The translations under genes and the position numbers were made by a program. Of a stretch of 36,318 nt of DNA, positions 23,951 to 34,412 are shown piece by piece. The notes beneath the pieces were generated by a model. It made no database searches. It had not been told where the DNA came from and was given only the letters and a program-made list of their open reading frames with translations. Source of the stretch: JAKVJE01 sp047722305 (GTDB lineage Bacteria; Actinomycetota; Actinomycetes; Actinomycetales; Microbacteriaceae). The stretch lies in NCBI GenBank assembly GCA_047722305.1, contig JBDNYM010000019.1, positions 1 through 36,318 on the forward strand, written 5' to 3'. Each line of letters opens with the position of its first letter. Position 1 is the stretch's first letter.

Positions 23951-24589
23951 TCAGTCCACGGCGGACGCGCTGGGCCCGCCGGCAGCCCGCCCCATCTCGC
24001 GCGCCAGGCGCGCATTCGCATACGGCCCGTCGCCGCCCAGCTCGGCGCGGATGCGCTGCTGCACGGCGGGCGGCTTGTTCTGGCTGAGCTTCGCCCGGGC
24101 CGTCCACGCGGTCACGGGCATGCGGATGCCGGTGGTGCCGAGCGCGGCGACCCGGCGGTTGGTCTCGGTGCCCTCCAGCGTGCGCGGCTGCTCGACGGGG
24201 GCCTCGAACTGGTCGACCATGCGCTGCAGCACGGCGAAGTTCTCGTCGGCGGAGACGATCTCGGGCACGCCCCGCAGCTGCACGGTGACGAAGTCCCACG
24301 TCGGGATCGCCTGTCCCGCTGGGTACCAGCTGGGCGAGATGTAGCCGTTGGGGCCGTGCACGATCGCCAGCAGCTCGTGTCGGCCCAGCTCGAACTCCGT
24401 GATATCGGGCCCGCAGAAGTGGCTGCGCAGGATGAACTGGCCGCCGGCCTGGTCGAGCAGCACCGGGTACTGGGTCATCCGCAGCCCGGTGGACGTCTGC
24501 GACACGAACGTCGCCCACGGGGTCTCGCGGACGATCCGCAGGATCTCGGCCGGGTCGTCCAGTGCGTAGGGGCTGCGGGGTCTGGTCAT
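23951..24589 (-). CDS. PaiB-like FMN-binding protein
   Basis: A 212-aa protein of the PaiB / FMN_bind_2 family (split-barrel flavin fold). Landmarks are the N-terminal MTRPRSPYALDDPAEILRIV, SQTSTGLRMTQYPVLLD, GGQFILRSHFCGPD, LAIVHGPNGYISPSWYP with TWDFVTVQLRG, and the C-terminal KLSQNKPPAVQQRI. Some relatives were described as negative regulators of protease production, but a direct flavin-enzyme role is possible. It is divergent from an XRE-cupin regulator and appears leaderless (TATCCT box 6 bases before the ATG). Confidence 0.88.
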   Translation of the reverse strand: MTRPRSPYALDDPAEILRIVRETPWATFVSQTSTGLRMTQYPVLLDQAGGQFILRSHFCGPDITEFELGRHELLAIVHGPNGYISPSWYPAGQAIPTWDFVTVQLRGVPEIVSADENFAVLQRMVDQFEAPVEQPRTLEGTETNRRVAALGTTGIRMPVTAWTARAKLSQNKPPAVQQRIRAELGGDGPYANARLAREMGRAAGGPSASAVD

Positions 24590-24595
24590 GACAGC

Positions 24596-24601
24596 AGGAT
24601 A
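24596..24601 (-). promoter_or_regulatory. TATCCT -10 box of a leaderless transcript
   Basis: On the minus strand TATCCT is followed by six bases (GCTGTC) and the ATG of the PaiB-like gene, with no ribosome site between. This is the same layout as the SRAP gene at 11096-11108. Confidence 0.45.
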
Positions 24602-24667
24602 GGGCTCCGGCGGCCGCGCCGGGCGCTGGGCGGCCGGCTCCGGCACCGCACCCGTCGGTACCGTGAA

Positions 24668-24673
24668 TATAAT
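24668..24673 (+). promoter_or_regulatory. TATAAT -10 box of the XRE-cupin gene
   Basis: A perfect TATAAT in a GC-rich region, 34 bp before the ATG at 24708. The downstream leader holds TTGGACA and AGGAGG. No good -35 is seen, so an activator or extended -10 may help. The same AT-rich patch could also serve the divergent PaiB-like gene. Confidence 0.5.
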
Positions 24674-24707
24674 TGCCAGTTGGACACCATAGTAGCCAGG
24701 AGGATGC

Positions 24708-25313
24708 ATGGCCGCCGATTTCAGCGCCTCGCTCGCCGCCGCCGTGCGCGGCGCCCGCGTCGCCCAGGGGATGAGCGTGGCCGCCCTGGCCGACGCCTCC
24801 GGGGTGTCCCGCGCCATGATCTCCAAGATCGAACGCGGCGACGCGCAGCCGACCGCAGCGCTGCTGGCGCGGCTGTCCGCCACTCTGCGGCTCACGCTGT
24901 CGGAGCTCATCGCACGGGCGGAGGGCAGCGGCACCCGGCTCGTGCGGCACGACGACCAGCCGGTCTGGCAGGACCCGCAGACCGGGTACCGACGCCGCGC
25001 GGTCTCACCGGAGGTCGACACCGCCCTGGAACTCATCGAGGTCGTGCTGCCTCCGGGCGCCGACGTCGCCTACCCCGCATCCTCCTACCGCTTCATCGAC
25101 CAGCAGATCTGGGTGCTGTCCGGGCACCTGCGCTTCGTCGAAGGCGAGCAGGTGCACGAACTCGGCCCCGGCGACTGCCTGCAGCTGGGGGCCCCGGTCG
25201 ACTGCCGGTTCCACAACCCCGGCGATGCCGACTGCCGCTACCTCGTCGCCCTCGACAAGTCGTCCCCGCCCCGCCGCCAGCCTCCGCTCGGTTCTGGGAC
25301 GGGCGCCGCCTGA
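24708..25313 (+). CDS. XRE family regulator with C-terminal cupin domain
   Basis: A 201-aa protein. The N-terminal helix-turn-helix (about 9-63) reads AAAVRGARVAQGMSVAALAD then ASGVSRAMISKIERGDAQPTAALL. A cupin barrel follows (about 105-185): YRFIDQQIWVLSGHLRFVEGEQVHELGPGDCLQLG. Such proteins sense small metabolites through the cupin and often regulate an adjacent enzyme or transporter. The divergent PaiB-like gene is the natural target. The start has AGGAGG. It ends 4 bp from the stop of the convergent serine ammonia-lyase gene. Confidence 0.92.
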   Translation: MAADFSASLAAAVRGARVAQGMSVAALADASGVSRAMISKIERGDAQPTAALLARLSATLRLTLSELIARAEGSGTRLVRHDDQPVWQDPQTGYRRRAVSPEVDTALELIEVVLPPGADVAYPASSYRFIDQQIWVLSGHLRFVEGEQVHELGPGDCLQLGAPVDCRFHNPGDADCRYLVALDKSSPPRRQPPLGSGTGAA

Positions 25314-25317
25314 CGGG

Positions 25318-26931
<1,614 letters not shown>

Positions 26932-26932
<1 letters not shown>

Positions 26933-28164
26933 CAATCCAGTCTATCCAGCAGGGCGGCGACGGCAGCGCGCGCCCCCGTCCCCAGCGTCAGCTGGATGTC
27001 CCCGGGTACGAAGCGGGGCGTGTGGTTCACCGCGATGTCGCCCCGCTCCATCTGCTCGGGGCGGTACATCCCGAACATCCAGAACACGGTGGGGATGCCG
27101 GCGCTGTCGCCCAGATGCCCCACGTCTTCGCTGCCCATCATGAACGGCGGCTCGACGACGTGCGCGGTGCCGATGGCCCCGCCGATCGCGGCGGCGACCG
27201 CGGTCGCGATCTCGGGCTCGTTGTACAGCCGCGGGAAGCGGTAGATCTCTTCGATGCTCGGCTCGGGAGCGCCGGACGTGCGCGCCTCCCCCTCCACGAT
27301 GCGCGTGACCGCGGCGAGCACCTGGGCCCGCACGTCCTCATCCGGGGTGCGGATGTTGAGCTCCAGCACCACCTCGGCCGGGATGATGTTCTCTTTGGAG
27401 CCGCCGTGGATGGTCCCGACGGTCACGACCGCCGGCGAGAGCGGGTCGAGTTCGCGCGACACGATGGTCTGCAGCCGCAGGACGATGCTGGCGGCCAGCA
27501 CCACCGGGTCGATCGAGGCCTCGGGCCGCGACCCGTGGGCCTGGCGGCCGCGCACGGTGACCCGCAGGGAGTCCGCGAGCGCCATGGCGCTGCCGGGATG
27601 CAGCAGGATGTCGCCGGCGAGCCCGGGCCAGACGTGTTGGCCCAGCACCACGGCGGCCTTGGGCACTTTGGTCCACAGTCCGGCGTCGACGAGGGCGATC
27701 GCCCCGCCCGCGGTCTCTTCCGCGGGCTGGAAGATGAACTCGGCGGTGCCGCTCCAGGCGTCGCGGTGGGCGGCGAGCGCTTCGGCGGCGATCAGGGCGC
27801 TGGTGATGTGGGTGTCGTGCCCGCAGCCGTGCATCACCGGCACGGTCTGCCCGTTGAGGGTGGCGGTGGCGGTCGAGGCGTAGGGCAGGCCGCTCTCCTC
27901 GCGGAAGGGAAGGCCGTCGATGTCGGCGCGGAAGGCGACCGCCGGCCCCTCGCCGTTCTCCAGCACCCCGACCAGGCCGGTCTCGGTGATGGGGACCACC
28001 TTCAGCCCGAGGCGGCGCAGGTGCGCGGCGATCCGGTCGGCCGTGCGGTGCTCGTCGAACGAGAGCTCCGGGTGGGCGTGGAAGTCTTCGTACACCGGGA
28101 GGTACTGGCCGAGGAGGCCCTCCACTGCATCCACGGCCGCCTCATTCTGCTGCTGATCCGTCAT
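26932..28164 (-). CDS. M20D family amidohydrolase 1 (HipO / aminoacylase-like)
   Basis: A 410-aa metal-dependent amidohydrolase cleaving N-acyl amino acids or small peptides. The metal-site motif MHGCGHDTH (Cys114, His116), FQPAEE (Glu149-Glu150), GQHVWPG (His177) and the C-terminal VNHTPRF are intact. RGRQAHGSRPEASIDPV marks the dimerisation domain. The start follows GGGGGAG. It is clearly diverged from the two M20D genes upstream and resembles the hippurate hydrolase / IAA-amino acid hydrolase branch. Its stop overlaps the sdaA start (TGATG). Substrate unknown. Confidence 0.92.
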
Positions 28165-28223
28165 GTTCTCCCCCGTTTCGAAATCTTTCGGGACGCTCTG
28201 CGCGGCCCCGGTGCACCCGGGCG

Positions 28224-29444
28224 TCAGACCGTCGCGGCAGCACCCTCGGCGGCGGCTCGTTCGAGGCGGCTCCAGGCGATCTGGGCCAGAGCGGCGGCCT
28301 CGTCGCCGAGCACGGAGTCGTCGAACAGCACTTTCTCGGAGTGGTTCGAAGACAGCGTGGCGGGGTCGCGGTCCTCGCGGCGCGCGCCCAGCAGGATGAA
28401 CGTGCCGGGCACCTGCTCCAGCACGAATGAGAAGTCCTCCGACCCCATCACCGAGTGCTCCGCCTCCGACACCCGGTCGGCGCCGAACGTATCGCGCAGC
28501 ACACCCATCGCCTCGGCGGTCTCGGCGGGGGCGTTGATCGTGGCCGGGTACAGCGGATTCAGGTGGACCTCAGCGGTGCAGCCGTAGGCCTCGGCGATGT
28601 TCTCGGCCAGCACGGGCAGGTCTCGCTGCAGCTGCTGCAGCGATGACGGCGACAGCGTCCGCACGCTGGCGCCGATGGTGGTCTCGCCGCGCACGATGTT
28701 GATCGGCCCCTCGGCCGTCACCTGCGAGACGGTAATAATGACCGGCTCGAAGGTGTTCACCTTGCGGGTGGCGTAGGTCTGCAGGGCGAGCACGATCTCG
28801 CACGCCACCGGCACCGAGTCGATGGCCTGCTCCGGGGCGGAGCCGTGGCCGGCCTTCCCCTTGACGGTGATGTGCATCTGGTTGGCGCCTGCCATCAGGG
28901 TCCCGACCCGCGTGCGGAACTGCCCGCGCGGAATCGTCGCCCAGACGTGGATGCCGTAGGCCGCGATCGGCTTCTCGCCCGATGCGGTGAGGAAGCCCTC
29001 GTCGAGCATCACCTTCGCCCCCGAGGCGCCCTCCTCGCCGGGCTGGAACATGAACAGCACCTTGCCGGGCAGCTCGTCGCGGTGGGCGGCCAGCAGCCGC
29101 GCCGCCCCGACCAGGCCCGAGATGTGCAGGTCGTGCCCGCAGCCGTGCATGCGGCCGTTGGTCGACGAGAATGGCTCGCCCGACTGCTCCGTGACGGGCA
29201 GCCCGTCCATGTCGCCGCGCAGCAGCACGGTGGGGCCGGGCCTGCCGCCGGTCAGCACCGCCACCACCGAGGTGCAGTCCTTCCCCAGGGTGATGTCGAG
29301 CGGCAGGCCGGCCAGCGCGTCCAGCACCGCCTGCCGTGTCTGAGGCAGATCGAGGTCGAGCTCGGGGAACTGATGCAGCTCGCGCCGCAGCGCGACGAGC
29401 TCGGGCAGGATCTCCTGGCCTTCGTCAACAAATGAAATCGACAC
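28224..29444 (-). CDS. M20D family amidohydrolase 2
   Basis: A 406-aa paralogue of the next gene upstream. MHGCGHDLH (Cys102, His104), MFQPGEEG and the C-terminal MGSEDFSFVLEQVPGTF with NHSEKVLFDD are intact, so it should be active. The start is a GTG at 29444 behind GAAGAAGAAC; the alignment with the paralogue (VDEGQEILPELVALRR against VGEGAAIQDELVALRR) supports it. Residues about 61-139 are encoded by a DNA block 99% identical to the paralogue, while the flanks differ widely. It probably hydrolyses N-acyl or N-aminoacyl amino acids delivered by the Dpp-type importer. Confidence 0.92.
   Translation of the reverse strand: MSISFVDEGQEILPELVALRRELHQFPELDLDLPQTRQAVLDALAGLPLDITLGKDCTSVVAVLTGGRPGPTVLLRGDMDGLPVTEQSGEPFSSTNGRMHGCGHDLHISGLVGAARLLAAHRDELPGKVLFMFQPGEEGASGAKVMLDEGFLTASGEKPIAAYGIHVWATIPRGQFRTRVGTLMAGANQMHITVKGKAGHGSAPEQAIDSVPVACEIVLALQTYATRKVNTFEPVIITVSQVTAEGPINIVRGETTIGASVRTLSPSSLQQLQRDLPVLAENIAEAYGCTAEVHLNPLYPATINAPAETAEAMGVLRDTFGADRVSEAEHSVMGSEDFSFVLEQVPGTFILLGARREDRDPATLSSNHSEKVLFDDSVLGDEAAALAQIAWSRLERAAAEGAAATV
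29028..29262. repeat. Copy 1 of a 235-bp near-identical block in two amidohydrolase genes
   Basis: This block matches 30284-30518 at 233 of 235 positions by my reading, the two differences being synonymous C/T changes near one end. It covers the metal-binding part of the protein (TGGRPGPTVLLRGDMDG to FQPGEEG). The flanking sequence of the two genes is far less similar, which points to gene conversion. Confidence 0.9.
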
Positions 29445-29494
29445 GTTCTTCTTCTTTCGTGGACAGCTGCGGGAGGGATGCCGGAGGCGGCCGG

Positions 29495-30697
29495 TCAGCC
29501 GGCGGCGCCGGTCAGGGTGCGGAAGGCCAGGGCGGCCAGCGAGGCCGCCCCGCGCCCCAGCACGGCATCGTCGTATCGGGCCCGCGGGGAGTGGTTGCTG
29601 GGCGCGGTCTTCGGGTCGACGTCGGGAGGCGTGGCGCACAGGTAGTAGTAGGCGCCGGGCACCTGCTCCAGCACGACCGAGAAGTCCTCCGACCCCATCA
29701 GCGGCTTGGGCATCTCGATGGCCGCCTCGTCGCCGAAGAGGTCGCGCAGCGTCTCGAGGACGAAGTCGGCGTGAGCGGGGTCGTTGACGGTGGCCGGATA
29801 CAGCAGCGAGAAATCGACCGTGGCCGTGCACCCGTGGGCAGCGGCGATGTGCTCGGCGAGCCGGGGCAGGTCGCGCCCGAGCTGCTCGAACGACTCGCGT
29901 GACAGGGTCCGGACGGTGGCGCCCAGCTTGGCCTCGTCGGGGATCGCGTTGATGGCGGTGCCGGCTTCGAGCATGGTCACGCTGAGCACGATCGGGTCGA
30001 AGACGTCGACGTGCCGCGTGATGTAGGCCTGCAGGCCGGTGATGATCTCGGCCAGCACCGGCACCGGGTCGAGGGTGGTCGGCGGCTGCGAGCCGTGCCC
30101 GCCCTTGCCGTGGACGGTGATGTGCAGATCGTTCGAGCCGGCCATAACCGGTCCGCGCCGGGTGGCGAAGAATCCGCGGGGACCCATCGGCCCCGTCATG
30201 ACGTGCAGGCCGTAGGCGGCGATCGGCTTCTCTCCGGTGACGTCCAGCAGTCCCTCGTCCAGCATGGGCTGCGCCCCACCGGGGCCCTCCTCGCCGGGCT
30301 GGAACATGAACAGCACTTTGCCGGGCAGTTCGTCGCGGTGGGCGGCCAGCAGCCGCGCCGCCCCGACCAGGCCCGAGATGTGCAGGTCGTGCCCGCAGCC
30401 GTGCATGCGGCCGTTGGTCGACGAGAATGGCTCGCCCGACTGCTCCGTGACGGGCAGCCCGTCCATGTCGCCGCGCAGCAGCACGGTGGGGCCGGGCCTG
30501 CCGCCGGTCAGCACCGCCGCCAGCCCGTCGCAGTTCTTGAACTCTGTGATCTCCAGTCCGAGGCCCGCCAGGCTGTCGAGCACCAGCTGCTTGGTCTGGG
30601 GAAGTTTCAGCCCCAGCTCCGGGATCTGGTGGAACTGGCGGCGCAGCGCCACCAGCTCATCCTGGATCGCGGCGCCTTCGCCGACGAAATCGACCAT
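29495..30697 (-). CDS. M20D family amidohydrolase 3
   Basis: A 400-aa amidohydrolase of the same branch as gene 2. MHGCGHDLH (Cys101, His103), MFQPGEEG, HGKGGHGSQPPTTLDPV and the C-terminal LMGSEDFSVVLEQVPGAYYYL with SNHSPRARYDD are intact. The ATG at 30697 follows AGAAAGAAG. It lies 114 bp after the dppF-like gene, and the gap can fold into a GC-rich hairpin that may lower expression of the downstream genes. It shares the 235-bp converted block with gene 2. Substrate unknown. Confidence 0.92.
   Translation of the reverse strand: MVDFVGEGAAIQDELVALRRQFHQIPELGLKLPQTKQLVLDSLAGLGLEITEFKNCDGLAAVLTGGRPGPTVLLRGDMDGLPVTEQSGEPFSSTNGRMHGCGHDLHISGLVGAARLLAAHRDELPGKVLFMFQPGEEGPGGAQPMLDEGLLDVTGEKPIAAYGLHVMTGPMGPRGFFATRRGPVMAGSNDLHITVHGKGGHGSQPPTTLDPVPVLAEIITGLQAYITRHVDVFDPIVLSVTMLEAGTAINAIPDEAKLGATVRTLSRESFEQLGRDLPRLAEHIAAAHGCTATVDFSLLYPATVNDPAHADFVLETLRDLFGDEAAIEMPKPLMGSEDFSVVLEQVPGAYYYLCATPPDVDPKTAPSNHSPRARYDDAVLGRGAASLAALAFRTLTGAAG
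30284..30518. repeat. Copy 2 of the 235-bp near-identical block
   Basis: Partner of 29028-29262, in the same orientation, 1.26 kb away. See that entry for identity and boundaries. Confidence 0.9.
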
Positions 30698-30811
30698 CTC
30701 GTACTTCTTTCTCTCGAATTTCTCGGCTCGATGTCTTTCCGCCGGTGCGGTGGCGCTCCGCCTGCCGCCGCCGGTCGGCGCCGCGATGCGAGCGCACCGC
30801 CGGCCAGGGTT

Positions 30812-31621
30812 CTACAGGCTGAAGCCCGGCGCTCCGGGGATGGAGTCGAGCAGCTGCTGCGTGTACCAGTGCTGAGGCGACCGGTAGATGCGCTTGGCGT
30901 CGCCGGCCTCGACGATCTCACCGTGGTACATGACCAGCAGTTCGTCGCTCACATCGTGCACGACCGTCAGGTTGTGCGAGATGAAGATCATCGTGAGGTG
31001 CAGCTCGCGCTTGATCTCGTTGAGCAGCTCGAGGATGCCGGCCTGCACCGACACGTCGAGGGCCGAGGTGATCTCGTCCGCGATCACGAACTCGGGTTTG
31101 AGGATCAGCGCCCGCGCGATGGCGATGCGCTGCCGCTGGCCGCCCGAGAACTCGTGCGGGTAGCGGTCGATCGAGTCGGTCTCCAGTTCGATGCGTTCCA
31201 GCCATTCGGAGATCAGCTGACGATTCCTGCGCACGTTCGCGTGCACCGGGTCGACGGCCTCGGCCAGCGACTGGCCGATGGTGCACCGGGGGTCGAGCGA
31301 GGCGTAGGGGTCCTGCGGGATCATCTGCACGCGCCGATGGATGTCCTTCGCGGTGCGGCCGCTGGCCTTGAGCAGGTCCTTCCCGTCGAGCACCGCCGTG
31401 CCGCTGGTCGGCTTGACGATGCCGACCAGCACTTTCGCCAGGGTGGACTTCCCCGAGCCGGACTCCCCGACCAGCCCCACGGTGTGGTTGTGGAGCACAT
31501 CGGCGGAGACGTCTTTGAGCACGTGCGCCTGGCCGAAGGACACATTGATGTCCTTCATGCGCAACGCGACCCGCTCGCCGGCCGGAGCCTCGGGCGCGGC
31601 GACTGCGGTGGCAGCGGTCAT
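30812..31621 (-). CDS. Dipeptide/oligopeptide ABC transporter ATP-binding protein (DppF type)
   Basis: A 269-aa ABC ATPase. Walker A GESGSGKST (52-60), Q-loop IPQDPYASLDPR (101-112), signature FSGGQRQRIAIARAL (from 158), Walker B FVIADEITSALD (from 178) and H-loop ISHNLTVV are all present. YASLDPR after the Q-loop and the C-terminal SPQHWYTQQLLDSIPG are typical of OppF/DppF. Its ATG overlaps the stop of the fused permease-ATPase gene (ATGA). It forms the ATPase heterodimer with the second half of that fusion. Confidence 0.94.
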   Translation of the reverse strand: MTAATAVAAPEAPAGERVALRMKDINVSFGQAHVLKDVSADVLHNHTVGLVGESGSGKSTLAKVLVGIVKPTSGTAVLDGKDLLKASGRTAKDIHRRVQMIPQDPYASLDPRCTIGQSLAEAVDPVHANVRRNRQLISEWLERIELETDSIDRYPHEFSGGQRQRIAIARALILKPEFVIADEITSALDVSVQAGILELLNEIKRELHLTMIFISHNLTVVHDVSDELLVMYHGEIVEAGDAKRIYRSPQHWYTQQLLDSIPGAPGFSL

Positions 31622-33396
31622 ACGCTCTCACCCTCCTTCTGCCCCGCCGACGCCATGGCGGCGGGATCCTCGAATTCGATGCTGGGCGTGGTCTCCAGCA
31701 GGTGCTTGGTGTAGGGATGCCGGACTTTGTCGGGCTCCAGGTTCTCGGCCCGGACCTCCTCGACCACACGTCCGTCCTTCATCACGATGACCCGGTCGCA
31801 CAGCTCGCGGACCACGCCGATGTCGTGCGAGATGAACAGCATGGCGGTTCCGGTCTCGCGATTCGTGCGCTTGAGGATGCTCAGGATGTCGCGCTGCACG
31901 GTCACGTCGAGGGCGGTGGTGGGCTCATCGGCGATCACCAGCTTGGGGCTGGTGTTCATGGCCGACGAGATCATGGCCCGCTGGCGCATACCGCCGGACA
32001 GCTCGTGCGGGTGCTGCCGCAGGCGCTGCTCCGGGAGCGTCAGGTGCACCGACTTGAACCCGGCCAGCACAGTGGACAGCGCTTCCTTCTTCGTCATCTT
32101 GAGATGCACGCGGAGCACATCGCTCAGCTGCGCCCCCATCCGCAGGGCCGGGTTGAACGTCGACCCGGGATCCTGATAGACGAGGCCGATACGCGTCGCC
32201 AGGGTGTGGCTGGGGATGTACTCCAGCAGGTTCAGCTCACCGAGCTGCACCCGCTGGGCGGTGCCCTCGAGCTCCTCGTCGAGGAGTTTCGCGACGTACA
32301 TCGCCACCGTGGACTTGCCAGAGCCGGACTCGCCGACCACGCCGAGGATCTCGCCCTCGCCGATGTGGAGCGAGACGCCCTTGATGATCTCCTTGCCGCT
32401 CTTGGCCCACACGTGCACGTCGTCGACCGTGAGCACGGTCTTCGGCGGCACCGGGGGAAGCTCGACGTAGCGATCCGCGTCAGACAGCTCCCGCTTCGAC
32501 ACGACGAAGCGGTGCGAGCGCGGGTTGGACATGGCGGCGAGGCCGTCGCCGACCAGCATGCCGGCCAGGCCGGTGATGATGATCATGACGGCGGGGCCGA
32601 AGACCTGGCTCGGCTGCGTGTAGATGTTCTGCAGGGCGTCGTTGAGCAGATACCCGAAATCGTAGTTGGGCGACTGGACGCCGAGTCCGATGAAGGACAG
32701 GGCGGAGAGATCGACCAGGGCGATGGCGAACGACGAGGCCATCAGGATGAACAGCGGCTCTGCCATGTTGGGGATCAGATGGCGGAACGCGAGCCGCGAC
32801 GACGGCACCCCCAGCAGGCGGGCCGTCTGCACGAAGTCCTGCGACGCGAGCCGCGAGGCCAGGTTGGCCGTGAGGCGAGCGAACGCCGGCACGGTGGCGA
32901 AGCCGATGGCGAGCACCGCCGGCCACACCCCCTGCCCGAGGATCGAGGCGAGCACCAGCGCCAGCAGCAGGCCGGGGAACATGACCAGGACGTCGATGAC
33001 GCGCAGCCCGACTTCGCGGACGGAGCGGGGCGCCAGCCACAGCCCGGTGCCGATGATGATGCCGAATACCACGCCGATCGCCGTGGCGCAGAACGTCATG
33101 ATCAGCGTCAGTCGGGTCGCCACCAGGGTACGGGCCAGGATATCGTGCCCGTACTTGTCGGTGCCCAGCAGGTGGGCCGACGAGATCGGCGCGTTGGCGT
33201 TGTCGGTGAGCTGATTCGCCCCGTTCGACAGGAACATCGGCATGATGATGGCGATGGCGATGAGGGCGGCGAAGATGATCACCCCGGCCAGGAGCGACCC
33301 GTTCCAGCGCCGGCGTCTGCTCTTGGGCGGGTTGGCCGGGCCTTCCGGGCCGTCGGTCCCCACGGTCGCGGTCTCGACTGCGGAGATGTCGGTCAT
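31618..33396 (-). CDS. Fused DppC permease - DppD ATPase of a peptide ABC transporter
   Basis: A 592-aa single polypeptide. Residues 35-295 are a DppC-type permease with an N-terminal helix, the LLGTDKYGHDILARTL motif (77-92) and the EAA loop DFVQTARLLGVPSSRLAFRHLIPN (187-210). Residues 320-592 are a DppD-type ATPase with Walker A GESGSGKST (355-363), YQDPGSTFNP, signature LSGGMRQRAMI (from 466) and Walker B LVIADEPTTALD (from 486), ending HPYTKHLLETTPS. No stop or start lies between the parts, so this is a true fusion, as known in other actinobacteria. ATG 33396 follows GGGAGG and overlaps the dppB stop (ATGA). Confidence 0.94.
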   Translation of the reverse strand: MTDISAVETATVGTDGPEGPANPPKSRRRRWNGSLLAGVIIFAALIAIAIIMPMFLSNGANQLTDNANAPISSAHLLGTDKYGHDILARTLVATRLTLIMTFCATAIGVVFGIIIGTGLWLAPRSVREVGLRVIDVLVMFPGLLLALVLASILGQGVWPAVLAIGFATVPAFARLTANLASRLASQDFVQTARLLGVPSSRLAFRHLIPNMAEPLFILMASSFAIALVDLSALSFIGLGVQSPNYDFGYLLNDALQNIYTQPSQVFGPAVMIIITGLAGMLVGDGLAAMSNPRSHRFVVSKRELSDADRYVELPPVPPKTVLTVDDVHVWAKSGKEIIKGVSLHIGEGEILGVVGESGSGKSTVAMYVAKLLDEELEGTAQRVQLGELNLLEYIPSHTLATRIGLVYQDPGSTFNPALRMGAQLSDVLRVHLKMTKKEALSTVLAGFKSVHLTLPEQRLRQHPHELSGGMRQRAMISSAMNTSPKLVIADEPTTALDVTVQRDILSILKRTNRETGTAMLFISHDIGVVRELCDRVIVMKDGRVVEEVRAENLEPDKVRHPYTKHLLETTPSIEFEDPAAMASAGQKEGESV

Positions 33397-34412
33397 TTCT
33401 TGCCTCCCAGGGTGCGGGGATCGATGACGCCCAGGATCACGTCGATCACGAGGTTCATCACCCCGGCGATGACGCCGATGAACAGGATGATGGCGCGGAT
33501 GACCGGATAGTCCTTGTTCAGCACCGCCTGCACGACGCCCTGCCCGAGGCCGGGCCAGGCGAACACGGTCTCGATGACCAGCGCGCTGCCGAGCATGCTG
33601 GTCAGGATGAGGCCGCTGAGCGTCAGCGTGGTGGTGAGCAGGTTCGGCAGAACGTACTTCAGGTATGTCATGGCCGCTGGCAGGCGCCACCCGCGGGCGG
33701 TCCGCACGTAGTCCTGTTCCAGGACGACGGCCGACTCACGGCGCACGGTGCGGCTGATAGTGCAGATCGGCGCGATCGAGATCGCGATGATGGGCAGCAC
33801 CCATGACGCGGCCCCGGCCTGGGTGGAGTATGCCGGCGGCAGGATCTTGGCGCCGATCGCGAAGACGATGATCAGCAGCGTGGCCAGCACGTATGGCGGC
33901 ACCGACGAGAACAGACCGGTCACGATCCCGAACAGGCTCGAGACCCAGGGATGCCGTCCCCCGCGGGTGCTGATGCCGATCAGCATGCCGAGCGGCACCG
34001 CCACGATCAGCACCAGCAGTACGCCGATGAGCGCAACCGACAGCGTGTACGGCAGGCGCTGCATGACAACCTGTTCGACGGGGATGTGCCACATGAACGA
34101 GTTGCCCAGGTTGCCGGTGAAGATGCCCGACAGGTACTGCCAGAACTGCACCAGGAGCGGCTGGTTCAGACCCAGCTGCTCGCGGACCCGCGCGATGTCC
34201 GCACTGGTCGCATCGGCTCCGGCCACCGATACCGCCGGGTCGCCGGGAATCAGATGGACGATGAAGAAGGTGATGATCACGAGGGCCAGCAGCGCCGCCG
34301 CCAGTCCGACCACCCTCCGGAGGAGGAAGGAGGGCCACGGTCCCTGGAACCAGGTCTGGGCCTTCTCCTTCCCCCCGTTCTTCTCGGTACTGCTCATAGC
34401 GACTGACGTCAC
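33393..34412 (-). CDS. Dipeptide/oligopeptide ABC transporter permease (DppB type)
   Basis: A 339-aa inner-membrane permease with six predicted helices. FLLRRVVGLAAALLALVIITFFIVHLIPGDPA (about 29-60) is the DppB signature start. The loop DYVRTARGWRLPAAMTYLKYVLPN is the ATPase-contact EAA region, and VIETVFAWPGLGQGVVQAVLNKDYPVIRAIIL near the end is diagnostic. I chose GTG 34412, which overlaps the stop of the binding-protein gene (GTGA); ATG 34397 is an alternative five codons downstream. Confidence 0.92.
   Translation of the reverse strand: MTSVAMSSTEKNGGKEKAQTWFQGPWPSFLLRRVVGLAAALLALVIITFFIVHLIPGDPAVSVAGADATSADIARVREQLGLNQPLLVQFWQYLSGIFTGNLGNSFMWHIPVEQVVMQRLPYTLSVALIGVLLVLIVAVPLGMLIGISTRGGRHPWVSSLFGIVTGLFSSVPPYVLATLLIIVFAIGAKILPPAYSTQAGAASWVLPIIAISIAPICTISRTVRRESAVVLEQDYVRTARGWRLPAAMTYLKYVLPNLLTTTLTLSGLILTSMLGSALVIETVFAWPGLGQGVVQAVLNKDYPVIRAIILFIGVIAGVMNLVIDVILGVIDPRTLGGKK

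Noticed and set aside
29028..30518. The near-identical blocks as a simple assembly duplication
   Set aside because: The copies lie in two distinct, diverged full-length genes with different flanks and carry two differences, so a duplication artefact is unlikely, though read evidence would settle it.
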